This document shows, piece by piece, positions 54,984 to 63,839 of a stretch of DNA of 64,000 nucleotides; position 1 is the stretch's first letter, and each line of letters opens with the position of its first letter. The DNA comes from an uncultured Mucilaginibacter sp. Its GTDB lineage: Bacteria > Bacteroidota > Bacteroidia > Sphingobacteriales > Sphingobacteriaceae. The stretch spans positions 124,001 to 188,000 of the forward strand of contig CAJYJH010000033.1 of NCBI GenBank assembly GCA_913775265.1. Direction: 5' to 3'. Under the pieces are notes generated by a model. That model made no database searches. It saw nothing but the letters and a program-made list of their open reading frames with translations, and was not told the origin of the DNA. A program made the translations under genes and the position numbers.

Positions 54984-55433
54984 ATGAAAAGAATATTATT
55001 GACCCTAATAGCTGTTTTTTTTGCCGCAGCCAGTTTTGCTCAAATCGAAGATCCGGTAAAATGGAGCTATGCTGCCAAGAAAATAAGCAGTACCGAAGCT
55101 ATAGTGTTAGTTAAAGCTACAATTGACGAAGGCTGGCATGTTTATTCACAAAATGTTAAAGAAGGTGGTCCGGTAGCTACTAAATTTACTTTCGCACCGG
55201 CTAAGAACTACATAGTAGTAGGTAAACCGATTGAACCAAAGCCGATATCAAAGTTTGAAAGCGTTTTCAAAATGAACGTAGGGTATTTTGAAAACTCAGT
55301 AGTTTTTCAGCAAAAAATTAAGCTGAAAGGTGCAGGCCCATATGTTGTGAAAGGTAAAGTTGAATTTATGACTTGTAACGATCATAAATGCTTACCACCG
55401 GACGAAGTTGAATTTAGTATTCCGGTAAAATAA
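54984..55433 (+). CDS. Stand-alone DsbD alpha-like domain, exported
   Basis: 149 residues. A signal peptide ends at FAQ (residue 20). The rest is the immunoglobulin-like N-terminal domain of DsbD with its two cysteines at C131 and C136 (MTCNDHKCLPP), which accept electrons from the membrane domain and pass them to periplasmic partners. In E. coli this domain is fused to DsbD; here it is a separate gene 16 bases before the gene for the membrane and thioredoxin parts. It should work as a reductant carrier for disulfide isomerisation or cytochrome c maturation. Confidence 0.9.
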   Translation: MKRILLTLIAVFFAAASFAQIEDPVKWSYAAKKISSTEAIVLVKATIDEGWHVYSQNVKEGGPVATKFTFAPAKNYIVVGKPIEPKPISKFESVFKMNVGYFENSVVFQQKIKLKGAGPYVVKGKVEFMTCNDHKCLPPDEVEFSIPVK

Positions 55434-55449
55434 ATAGGGGTTCCTGAAA

Positions 55450-57153
55450 ATGACAGCAAAATACAGCCGAACGGCTATAGCAATTTTATTAGGCCTGTTT
55501 GTAGGTTTAACTTTGTTTAAACCAGCACAAGCATTAGCCAATTCTGTTCAGCAGGCAGATACTATATCAACATCGGATATTGAGTTTACCGACATGACAC
55601 CGGCTAAGCCCGATACTACGGTAAACAAAGCAACAGCGCCAACTGCTATAAAAGCGGCAGGCGCTGTTGGCGTTAAAGAAACTGAGAAGCCTAAAACGCT
55701 ATGGCAAATTTTTGTTGCCGGTTTATTAGGTGGTTTTGCAGCTTTGGTGATGCCTTGTATTTATCCGTTGCTGCCTTTAACCGTCAGCTTTTTTACTAAA
55801 AAGGCTGGTTCGCGCAGCAAGGGTATTATGCATTCCATTATTTACGGCGTATCCATTATCGTAATTTATGTGTCGTTAGGATTGCTCATTACCCTGTTTT
55901 TTGGCTCTGATGCATTAAACTCGTTAGCGACTAACGGTATATTCAATATCTTCTTTTTCTTACTGCTAATTGTATTTGGTGCCTCGTTTTTGGGTGCTTT
56001 CGAGTTAACCTTACCCAGCTCATTAGCTAACAAGCTCGACGAAAGCTCAGACAAAGGTGGCTTGGCTGGCCTATTTTTTATGGCGGCCACTTTAGTGGTG
56101 GTTTCTTTCTCTTGTACCGGTCCTATCATTGGTACTTTATTAGTTGAGGCGGCTTCTAAAGGTGAGCGCTTGGCGCCCGCTATAGGTATGCTTGGATTTT
56201 CGATGGCTTTGGCCGTTCCATTTACTCTGTTTGCCTTGTTCCCTTCAGCTTTAAAATCATTACCTAAATCGGGTGGTTGGTTAAATAGTGTAAAGGTAGT
56301 TTTAGGTTTTTTAGAGCTGGGATTTGCGCTCAAGTTTTTATCCAATGTTGACTTGGCGTACCACTGGAACTGGTTCGACCGCGAGATATTCCTTTCTATT
56401 TGGATTACACTAGGATTTTTGATGGGGCTGTACTTGATAGGTAAACTCAAGTTTTCGCACGATAGCGATTTGCCATACCTTTCAGTGCCTCGTACCTTTT
56501 TAGCTGTCATTGTATTTGCCTTCGTAGTCTACATGATTCCAGGCCTTTGGGGAGCTCCGCTCAAATCTATCAGTGGGTTTTTACCGCCTCCTGCCACGCA
56601 GGATTTTGATCTCACCAATCTTTCGTCAAGTGCTCCGGCTGAAAAAAGTCAGAACGTATTAATCAAAGAAAAAAAATACGAAAGCTTGTTTACACGTGGT
56701 AAGCATAAAGGCTTGGATGAGTGGTACGATTACGAGCAAGCGCTGCAAGTATCTAAAGAGTTGAACAAGCCGGTATTGATTGATTTTACCGGTTGGAATT
56801 GCCCTAATTGCCGTAAAATGGAGGTTGACGTTTGGGCCGATCCCGAAGTGCATAAACGCCTGGCTAATGATTTTGTATTACTGGAGCTTTATGTAGACGA
56901 GAAGATGGAACTGCCCGCTGCTGAGCAATATGTATCCAAATTCAGCGGTAAGAAGGTGAAAACCTTAGGTAATAAGTGGAGTGATTATGAAGCTTCGAAA
57001 TTTAACGTAAATTCGCAGCCGTATTACGTGATCGTAAATACAAAAGGCGACGTTTTGGTACCTCCGCAAGGTGCCAAGTACGACGTTAATAATTATATTG
57101 AATTTTTAGATAGCGGCAAGGCTGCTTATGAGAAAAACAATGGCAGAAATTAG
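55450..57153 (+). CDS. Thiol:disulfide interchange protein DsbD-like (membrane and thioredoxin domains)
   Basis: 567 residues. After a signal or anchor helix (1-30) and a linker comes the DsbD beta domain with about eight membrane helices (85-370). It carries Cys103 in MPCIYP and Cys222 in SCTGP. A thioredoxin-like gamma domain follows with CPNC (C451, C454) in FTGWNCPNC. The protein carries electrons from cytosolic thioredoxin to the periplasm. The alpha domain is encoded just upstream as a separate protein. The 3' end overlaps the pfkA start by 14 bases in another frame, suggesting translational coupling. Confidence 0.93.
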   Translation: MTAKYSRTAIAILLGLFVGLTLFKPAQALANSVQQADTISTSDIEFTDMTPAKPDTTVNKATAPTAIKAAGAVGVKETEKPKTLWQIFVAGLLGGFAALVMPCIYPLLPLTVSFFTKKAGSRSKGIMHSIIYGVSIIVIYVSLGLLITLFFGSDALNSLATNGIFNIFFFLLLIVFGASFLGAFELTLPSSLANKLDESSDKGGLAGLFFMAATLVVVSFSCTGPIIGTLLVEAASKGERLAPAIGMLGFSMALAVPFTLFALFPSALKSLPKSGGWLNSVKVVLGFLELGFALKFLSNVDLAYHWNWFDREIFLSIWITLGFLMGLYLIGKLKFSHDSDLPYLSVPRTFLAVIVFAFVVYMIPGLWGAPLKSISGFLPPPATQDFDLTNLSSSAPAEKSQNVLIKEKKYESLFTRGKHKGLDEWYDYEQALQVSKELNKPVLIDFTGWNCPNCRKMEVDVWADPEVHKRLANDFVLLELYVDEKMELPAAEQYVSKFSGKKVKTLGNKWSDYEASKFNVNSQPYYVIVNTKGDVLVPPQGAKYDVNNYIEFLDSGKAAYEKNNGRN

Positions 57154-58117
57154 AAATATAGGAGTTTATACTTCGGGTGGTGACTCACCCGGTATGAACT
57201 CGGCAATACGGGCTGTAGTACGTACAGCTTTATACTATAATTTGGAAGTAACGGGTATCCGCCGTGGTTATGCAGGCATGATCAGCGGTGATTTATTCCC
57301 GATGGATCGCCGGTCGGTAGCCAACATTGTACAGCGTGGTGGTACTATCCTTAAAACTGCGCGTAGCGAAGAGTTCCGTACTCCTGAAGGTCGTCAGCAG
57401 GCTTACAAGCAATTAAAACGTTATGGTGTTGATGCTTTGGTAGGTATTGGCGGCGATGGTACTTTTACCGGTGCAAAAACATTCAGTAACGAGTTCGGTA
57501 TTCCGATTGTAGGTTTACCAGGTACTATAGACAACGATTTACAGGGAACTGACTTTACTATTGGTTACGACACGGCTATCAATACCGTTGTTGAAGCGGT
57601 AGATAAAATTCGTGACACTGCCGAGTCGCACGACCGTCTGTTCATCGTAGAGGTAATGGGCCGCGATTCGGGCCTGATTGCTCTGCGTACAGGTATTGCA
57701 TCGGGTGCAGAAGCTATCCTGATTCCGGAAACCAAAACTAATTTGGAAGCGCTTTATCAGCGTTTGGAGCAAGGCCGCCGCGATAAATCATCTAAAATAT
57801 TAATTGTTGCCGAAGGCGAAGAAGCCGGTGGTGCTTTTGAGATAGGCCGTTTAGTTAAAGAAAAATATCCGAACTATGATACCCGCGTATCGGTGTTAGG
57901 GCACATGCAACGCGGTGGTCATCCAACCTGTATGGACCGCGTACTGGCCAGCCGTGTAGGTGTGGCTGCTGTTGAGGCTTTATTAAATGGGCACAGCCAC
58001 GAGATGATTGGTATCATTAATCATCAGATTTCGTATACCCCGTTTGAAAATGCTATTAAGCACAATACCGAAGTTGATGCTAATTTACTGCGTATAGTTG
58101 ACATCCTGTCGCTGTAA
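57140..58117 (+). CDS. pfkA: ATP-dependent 6-phosphofructokinase
   Basis: 325 residues from the ATG at 57140 (MAEIRNIGVYTSGGDSPGMN). The upstream ATG at 57128 adds four residues and is less likely. It phosphorylates fructose 6-phosphate in glycolysis. The ATP and Mg motif GGDSPGMN is at 13-20, GIGGDGTF at 102-109, the catalytic block GTIDNDL is followed by D-T-A-I-N, and GHMQRGGHPTCMDR binds sugar phosphate. It overlaps the end of the DsbD-like gene by 14 bases. A 15-bp terminator stem follows. Confidence 0.97.
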   Translation: MAEIRNIGVYTSGGDSPGMNSAIRAVVRTALYYNLEVTGIRRGYAGMISGDLFPMDRRSVANIVQRGGTILKTARSEEFRTPEGRQQAYKQLKRYGVDALVGIGGDGTFTGAKTFSNEFGIPIVGLPGTIDNDLQGTDFTIGYDTAINTVVEAVDKIRDTAESHDRLFIVEVMGRDSGLIALRTGIASGAEAILIPETKTNLEALYQRLEQGRRDKSSKILIVAEGEEAGGAFEIGRLVKEKYPNYDTRVSVLGHMQRGGHPTCMDRVLASRVGVAAVEALLNGHSHEMIGIINHQISYTPFENAIKHNTEVDANLLRIVDILSL

Positions 58118-58136
58118 AAACACGATTAAATACTTG

Positions 58137-58180
58137 AAGAGGCCGGTAAGTTTAAATACTTACCGGCCTCTTTTTTTTAG
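58137..58180 (+). terminator. pfkA terminator
   Basis: AAGAGGCCGGTAAGT (58137-58151) pairs perfectly with ACTTACCGGCCTCTT (58158-58172) over 15 bp with a 6-base loop and a long T-run. Confidence 0.95.
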
Positions 58181-58215
58181 GTGCTTAGTGTTGATGGTTT
58201 AATATCATCGTTGCC

Positions 58216-59295
58216 TTATAATCTTTTTATTCCAAATCTATCAGCCAATGCATTCAGGTCATCAACTACGGCTTGCACCAGAGGTATACCATTCACTTTT
58301 CGATCTTGTTCGGCTTCTAACTCAGGTTCGCCAGGAATAATTACTTTTTGGTCGTCGTTTACTGTTTTTGCCGATTTAAACCGTTCGATCCAATTATCCA
58401 GATTGGCTTTAAAATCGTCGGCTGAGCGGAAGCCGTCTACTCGCATTGCCCCTAAAAAGTGACCAATGCCTTGTCCCGGTGGATTAGCTGAAGGCTCCAT
58501 AAAAGCTACGAATGGTGGCACCCAGGGGCCATAGTTTGCACCAGATAACACACCCGATAAAATATCTACCGTTGCACTCAAGCCAAAGCCTTTGTGGCTG
58601 CCGTGTTCCCGGTCGCTGCCCAGAGGTAAAAGTGCGCCGCCGGTTTTAAGTGCATGCGGGTCGGTGGTGTATTGTCCGGTTGTATCTTGTATCCAGCCCT
58701 CAGGAACGGGTTTGCCGGAACGCTGCGCTATTTCGAGCTTACCGTTGGCCGCTGCCGACGTTGCCATATCAACAACAAGCGGCGGATATTTACCTGCCGG
58801 AAATGCGTAACACATAGGGTTAGTGCCTAACATTCTTTCGTTGGCAAAGGTAGGAGCAACCAGAGGGCTGGCATTGGTCATAGCAAAACCTATCATATCT
58901 TTTTCTACAGCCATCAAGGCATGGTAACCTGCAATACCAAAATGGTTGGAGTTACGTACCGAAACCCAACCCGATCCGTATTGTTGAGCTTTTTTGATAG
59001 CTACCTGCATGGCAAAAGGAGCAACTAATAAACCAAGCCCGGCATCGCCGTCTACCGTAGCTGTAGTAGGTGTTTCGTGCACTACCCGGATGTTGGGTGT
59101 AGCGTTTATGCGCTGCTTTTCCCAAAGCCGAACATAGCCGCTCAGGCGGGCTACACCATGAGAATCGATGCCACGCAAATCTGATTTCAACAATACATCG
59201 GTAGCCAAATGGGCATGTACATCACTGCAGCCTATAGCTGTGAAAATATGATGTGTAAATTGCCTTAGGGTTGCTTCAGGAAAGGTATTTTGCAT
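58216..59295 (-). CDS. Ldh family oxidoreductase (malate/L-lactate/ureidoglycolate dehydrogenase type)
   Basis: 359 residues, the standard length. N-terminal DLRGIDSHGVARLSGY carries the conserved His of the family. NSNHFGIAGYHA, the block MATSAAANGKLEIAQRSGKPVPEGW, and GSHKGFGLSATVDILSGVLSGA form the NAD and substrate site. These enzymes oxidise 2-hydroxy acids with NAD or NADP; which one is used here cannot be told. It is the last gene in the minus-strand run downstream of bshC, with 87 bases between. Confidence 0.9.
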   Translation of the reverse strand: MQNTFPEATLRQFTHHIFTAIGCSDVHAHLATDVLLKSDLRGIDSHGVARLSGYVRLWEKQRINATPNIRVVHETPTTATVDGDAGLGLLVAPFAMQVAIKKAQQYGSGWVSVRNSNHFGIAGYHALMAVEKDMIGFAMTNASPLVAPTFANERMLGTNPMCYAFPAGKYPPLVVDMATSAAANGKLEIAQRSGKPVPEGWIQDTTGQYTTDPHALKTGGALLPLGSDREHGSHKGFGLSATVDILSGVLSGANYGPWVPPFVAFMEPSANPPGQGIGHFLGAMRVDGFRSADDFKANLDNWIERFKSAKTVNDDQKVIIPGEPELEAEQDRKVNGIPLVQAVVDDLNALADRFGIKRL

Positions 59296-59382
59296 AGGTT
59301 GTAAAACTATGCGATTGTAATGATTATATCAACCGGCACCGGTCGAACCAATAGTTCATAACTATTATAAGTAGCTTGCTTG

Positions 59383-60984
59383 CTATTCTGAAAGGACGGT
59401 AAATTTAAAATCGAGCGGATTAAATAAGCGGATTAGTTCATCAATAAAAACTTGTCCCCATTTTACATAAAACAAGCCGAAGTTTTCGCTACGTTCTTGC
59501 AAACTGTTTTTGGGGAATATTTCTTGTTTGATAGCCTCAATCTGGCGCAAGTGCGTTTCGAAATTACGTTTTTCAGCCTTTACCAGTTTGGTTTCAAGAT
59601 TGTTGATAGCGTGTTTCAACCTAGCCTGTACGGCACTGGCTGATGGACCTAAAGTAGGGTCTATTTTGTGTGCACGCAGTTTTAGTTTCTCAAAAATGCA
59701 CTGCAGCTCACGCCATTCTTCTTTAAGTGATAAGTCGTGCTGGGTATGCTTTTTTACCCATTCATTCTTTAAACTATCGGCATCTTTAAATAGTTGCGAC
59801 GCGCTTAAGCCCATTTTTTGAACTTTGGCCGATGTTTCTTTCCGGACTATTAAACCCGAGTTACGAAGAATCAGAACCGGATAATCGATCCCATAAAAAT
59901 CAAAGTTAGCTTTTAGCTGCAGCCAATATACCACCTCTGCACCTCCACCAATGTAGGCCAGGTTGGGCAGAATATATTCCTGATACATAGGACGCATCAC
60001 CACATTGGGGCTGAAGCGTTCCGGATGTTCGTCTATTTCTTTTTCGAGTTCTTGTTTGGTGAAGCGAATATCTGAGTTAAGTACCTCAAAATTTTCTCCC
60101 TCTTGCACAATCCGCTCGCGCAAATCATCAGTCAGGTAAAAGAAGTTAATCTCGCGTGGGTTAACCTGGGTATGTACACCCAAGTTTTGAAGTAATTCGC
60201 TGCTTGCTGTAATATGCTGGTAGCTGTTTTGCTCAATAATGTCGCGCTTAATGATGCCTGCAAACTCCTGTTTTAACCGGCTGTCATCCGCATCAATCAC
60301 TACTAAGCCATACCGCCCAAACAAAGCGTTCACCAGGTAGCGGGTAGCATCGGCCAGCGTTTGATGCGAGCCATAAGCTGTCTCTACAATCTGGGCCAGT
60401 TCGGGTGCATGGTTATCTAAACCTAAAATGCCTTTGTACTGGTTAAGGCACTCGCGGAAAGTTTTGATGGCTAAGCGTCCGGTAGCACCGCTTACCGGCT
60501 CATTCCATTGTATCTTTTTTTGCCCGATGTTGGTATAATTGATCTCAGCAAAATCATGATCTTCTGAGGCCATCCAATACACCGGTACAAACTTTTTATC
60601 CGGGAAACCTTCTTCCAGTTGCCGGCAAAGTTTGATGGCTGTTACTATTTTATATAAAAAGTACAGCGGGCCGGTAAATATATTAAGCTGATGCCCCGTA
60701 GTTACTGTAAACGTATTATCGTCTTTCAGCAAATCAATGTTAGCCTGCACGGTGCTCAGGTGCGGCATTTCCGGATTGCCGGGTTTGTTGTATTGTTCGG
60801 TGATTACTTGCGCTAACAAGCTACGGTTGGCTGTGACCTTTTTATTTTCCAAAAGCTCCGCGAAGCCTTTAAGGGTAGGGCGGTAGTTGTAAAAAGATTT
60901 CAGCTCGGGTACGTCGTCTAAATAGTCGGTTAACGTTTTAGAGAAGTAGCCGGTTTGTTGATAATCAATACAGGTAGCGTCCAT
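59383..60984 (-). CDS. bshC: Bacillithiol biosynthesis cysteine-adding enzyme BshC
   Basis: 533 residues. It adds cysteine to glucosaminyl-malate, the last step of bacillithiol synthesis. Typical blocks are FTVTTGHQLNIFTGPLYFLYKI, VPVYWMASEDHDFAEIN, the GRYGLVVIDADDSRLKQEF region and YVLPN-like EYILPNLAYIGGGAEVVYWLQLK. A coiled-coil of about 60 residues is near 420-480. BshA and BshB are not in this window. It starts 46 bases downstream of rimO on the same strand. Confidence 0.95.
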   Translation of the reverse strand: MDATCIDYQQTGYFSKTLTDYLDDVPELKSFYNYRPTLKGFAELLENKKVTANRSLLAQVITEQYNKPGNPEMPHLSTVQANIDLLKDDNTFTVTTGHQLNIFTGPLYFLYKIVTAIKLCRQLEEGFPDKKFVPVYWMASEDHDFAEINYTNIGQKKIQWNEPVSGATGRLAIKTFRECLNQYKGILGLDNHAPELAQIVETAYGSHQTLADATRYLVNALFGRYGLVVIDADDSRLKQEFAGIIKRDIIEQNSYQHITASSELLQNLGVHTQVNPREINFFYLTDDLRERIVQEGENFEVLNSDIRFTKQELEKEIDEHPERFSPNVVMRPMYQEYILPNLAYIGGGAEVVYWLQLKANFDFYGIDYPVLILRNSGLIVRKETSAKVQKMGLSASQLFKDADSLKNEWVKKHTQHDLSLKEEWRELQCIFEKLKLRAHKIDPTLGPSASAVQARLKHAINNLETKLVKAEKRNFETHLRQIEAIKQEIFPKNSLQERSENFGLFYVKWGQVFIDELIRLFNPLDFKFTVLSE

Positions 60985-61030
60985 GGCTTCAAAAGTAGAA
61001 GCATTATTTAAAATGCCCCGGTTTGCATAG

Positions 61031-62356
61031 TTATTTTACAATTTGTCCATAAAGATCAAAGTCTTCAGCACTATCAATCTTTACATTAACAAAACTGCCT
61101 ACCGTAGCATATTGTTGGGTGGCATCAATTAAAACTTCGTTATCTACTTCGGGCGAGTCAAACTCGGTACGGCCGGTCAGGTAGCCATTGTCAATTTTAT
61201 CAATCAATACCTTATAAGTATGGCCAACTTTCTCTTGGTTTTTTTCATACGAGATGCCTTGCTGCAACTCCATAATAGCGTCCACCCGGTCTTGCTTAGT
61301 TTCTTCAGGCACGTCATCAACTAAGGTATGCGCATGCGTTTTCTCCTCGTGCGAGTAAGTAAAACAGCCTAAGCGATCGAAACGGGTATCTTCTACCCAG
61401 TTGTACATATCTTCAAAATCCTGTACGGTTTCGCCGGGATAACCGGTAATTAAAGTTGTCCGTAAAGCAATGCCGGGAACTTTGTCGCGAATGCTATTCA
61501 CCAAATCAATAGTTTTTTGCTTGGTGATACCACGACGCATTGATTTCAGCATGTTATCGCTGATGTGCTGTAAAGGCATATCCAGGTATTTGCAAATATT
61601 GCTGCGCTCGTTCATGGCATCGAGTATCTCCATCGGGAAACCTGACGGATAAGCATACTGCAGACGGATCCATTCAATACCATCCACATCACTTAAGCGG
61701 CGTAAAAGTTCGTCCAGGTTACGTTTACCATACAGGTCTAAGCCGTAATAGGTTAGGTCCTGAGCAATCAATATTAATTCGCGGGTGCCTTGTTTGGCCA
61801 GGTTTTTAGCCTGTGCAACCAGTTGTTCCATCGGAGTGCTGGCATGCTTACCACGCATCAGCGGTATAGCACAAAATGAGCAAGGACGGTTGCAGCCCTC
61901 AGCTATTTTAAAGTAGGCAAAGTGCGATGGGGTAGTGAGCAAGCGTTCGCCCAGCAACTCGTACTTGTAATTAGCACCTATGGATTGAAGTACGTTTTGT
62001 AAATCGTTGGTTCCAAAAAAGCCGTCAACATTAGTTATCTCGGCTTCCAGCTCAGGTTTGTAACGTTCGGAAAGGCAACCGGTAACAATGACCTTACCCA
62101 CCTTACCCTGCTCTTTTAGCTCGCTGTATTGTAAAATGGTATCAATAGATTCTTGCTTGGCGTTGTCGATAAAGCCACAGGTGTTGATAACGATGATGTC
62201 ATCCTGACCAACGCTTTCAGCTTCGTGTACCACATCAAAGGCCTGACCTTTGAGCTGGCCCATCAATACTTCTGAGTCGTATATATTTTTAGAGCAGCCA
62301 AGTGTAACTACGTTTACACGTGGTTTAGCAATTGATTTATATTCTTTTGATTTCAC
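61031..62356 (-). CDS. rimO: Ribosomal protein S12 methylthiotransferase RimO
   Basis: 441 residues from the GTG at 62356. A UPF0004 domain with cluster cysteines C21 (TLGCSKN), C60 (INTCGF) and C94 (VTGCLSERY) is followed by the radical-SAM domain with C155-X3-C159-X2-C162 (EGCNRPCSFCAIP). A C-terminal TRAM domain ends it. It adds a methylthio group to Asp of S12. The sequence around the start is partly duplicated (see finding), so the exact start is less sure. It is in one run with GxxExxY upstream and bshC downstream. Confidence 0.97.
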   Translation of the reverse strand: MKSKEYKSIAKPRVNVVTLGCSKNIYDSEVLMGQLKGQAFDVVHEAESVGQDDIIVINTCGFIDNAKQESIDTILQYSELKEQGKVGKVIVTGCLSERYKPELEAEITNVDGFFGTNDLQNVLQSIGANYKYELLGERLLTTPSHFAYFKIAEGCNRPCSFCAIPLMRGKHASTPMEQLVAQAKNLAKQGTRELILIAQDLTYYGLDLYGKRNLDELLRRLSDVDGIEWIRLQYAYPSGFPMEILDAMNERSNICKYLDMPLQHISDNMLKSMRRGITKQKTIDLVNSIRDKVPGIALRTTLITGYPGETVQDFEDMYNWVEDTRFDRLGCFTYSHEEKTHAHTLVDDVPEETKQDRVDAIMELQQGISYEKNQEKVGHTYKVLIDKIDNGYLTGRTEFDSPEVDNEVLIDATQQYATVGSFVNVKIDSAEDFDLYGQIVK

Positions 62357-62387
62357 TGATTATAATTTCTTTTTGATTTCACTGATG
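62344..62387. repeat. Short direct repeat across the rimO start
   Basis: TTTTGATTTCACTGAT occurs twice, 26 bases apart. One copy covers the GTG start of rimO and the other lies upstream in the leader. 26 is not a multiple of 3, so the copies are in different frames, with a TAA between. Confidence 0.7.
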
Positions 62388-62420
62388 CTCACCTGCACAA
62401 TTATAATTGCGTTTTTGCTT

Positions 62421-62798
62421 TTATATAGAGATTCTTTTAATCCCGCAACTGCTGTTTCCAAAATTAATTAGTAAGCCTGTTTTTACGCCGCTTGCCTTAA
62501 GATAAGATAGTAGTTGTTTCTGAAATAACTGTGGTATTTGCAGTCCGGTTACCGCCTTTAACTCTACAATTACTTTGTTTTCCACATATAAATCACATCG
62601 GAATTTCCCGACAATCTGATTTTCAAAGCGCACATTAAACTCCTTTTCTGCTTCAAAAGTTAATCCAACTTTAGTCAGTTGTAGCTTTAACGCATTTGCG
62701 TATGTCTTTTCGATAAAACCCGGCCCTAAAACGTTATGCACTTCAAAACAACAGCCTATAATTTTTTCGGTTAATGTGTCATTCTCAAAGGTGCCCAT
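62421..62798 (-). CDS. GxxExxY protein
   Basis: 125 residues of the GxxExxY family (TIGR04256). The motif is GPGFIEKTY near residues 25-33, followed by the PD-(D/E)XK-like core FRCDLYVENKVIVELKAV. These small proteins are common in Bacteroidetes and Planctomycetes and resemble nucleases, but their role is unknown. It lies between ftsY and rimO on the same strand, with 75 and 64 bases around it. It may be an insertion into a conserved gene pair. Confidence 0.9.
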   Translation of the reverse strand: MGTFENDTLTEKIIGCCFEVHNVLGPGFIEKTYANALKLQLTKVGLTFEAEKEFNVRFENQIVGKFRCDLYVENKVIVELKAVTGLQIPQLFQKQLLSYLKASGVKTGLLINFGNSSCGIKRISI

Positions 62799-62873
62799 AT
62801 TTTTTATGCTGATGATCGAAAGTGATTTTAATCGGTGTAATCACTCCTCAATCAAAGCAATCAAAATAATTTA

Positions 62874-63839
62874 TCATTTCTTAAATAAGCTATCTACAAA
62901 GCCCTTGCGGTCAAAAAGTTGCAGATCGTTCATGCCTTCACCAACACCGATGTATTTAACCGGGATTTTGAATTGGTCGGATATACCAATTACAACACCA
63001 CCTTTAGCAGTTCCGTCCAACTTGGTTAATGCTAAAGCATTTACGGCAGTAGCCTCGGTAAACTGCTTGCATTGTTCAATAGCGTTTTGTCCGGTTGAGG
63101 CATCCAGTACCAGCAATATTTCGTGCGGAGCACCAGGTATAACCTTTTGCATCACGTTTTTAATCTTAGTAAGCTCGTTCATCAAACCAACCTTGTTGTG
63201 CAAACGGCCTGCAGTGTCAATAATTGCTACATCTTCATTGTTAGAAACGGCCGACCGCAAAGTATCATAAGCTACTGAAGCCGGATCTGATCCCATAGCT
63301 TGTGCTACTACTCGCACACCTACACGTTCGCCCCATAGCTGTATTTGGTCAACTGCTGCAGCCCTGAAAGTATCTGCTGCACCTAATACCACTTTGTTAC
63401 CTGCTTGTTTAAGCTGGTGCGCCAATTTGCCAATGGTAGTAGTTTTGCCCACACCGTTTACGCCCACTACCATAATTACATAAGGCTTATGGTTACCGTA
63501 TTCAAAATTCTGGAAATCGTTGCTGTTGTTTTCGGCGAGCAGTTGTTGTACCTCATCGCGCAATAAATTGTTAAGCTCTGAGGTGCTTACATATTTATCG
63601 CGGGCTACACGGGCTTGTATACGTTCAATAATTTTAAGCGTGGTAGTCACACCCACGTCCGAAGTAACCAGCACTTCTTCCAAATCGTCCAGTACATCAT
63701 CATCAACGGTTGATTTACCGGCAATAACTTTGGTGATTTTTGAAAAGAAGTTGTCTTTTGTTTTCTCCAGGCCGGTATCAAGTGCCTCCTGTTGTTGCGG
63801 TGTACTTTCTTTTTTCTTAAAAAAATCGAATAATCCCAT
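62874..63839 (-). CDS. ftsY: Signal recognition particle receptor FtsY
   Basis: 321 residues, a short FtsY without the long acidic N-terminal part of E. coli. The N domain (about 25-110) is followed by the GTPase G domain: GVNGVGKTT at 126-134, DTAGR near 208 and TKLDGTAKGG near 272. It docks SRP-ribosome complexes at the membrane for co-translational insertion. It is the first gene of the minus-strand run and has a clear promoter element just upstream. Confidence 0.97.
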   Translation of the reverse strand: MGLFDFFKKKESTPQQQEALDTGLEKTKDNFFSKITKVIAGKSTVDDDVLDDLEEVLVTSDVGVTTTLKIIERIQARVARDKYVSTSELNNLLRDEVQQLLAENNSNDFQNFEYGNHKPYVIMVVGVNGVGKTTTIGKLAHQLKQAGNKVVLGAADTFRAAAVDQIQLWGERVGVRVVAQAMGSDPASVAYDTLRSAVSNNEDVAIIDTAGRLHNKVGLMNELTKIKNVMQKVIPGAPHEILLVLDASTGQNAIEQCKQFTEATAVNALALTKLDGTAKGGVVIGISDQFKIPVKYIGVGEGMNDLQLFDRKGFVDSLFKK

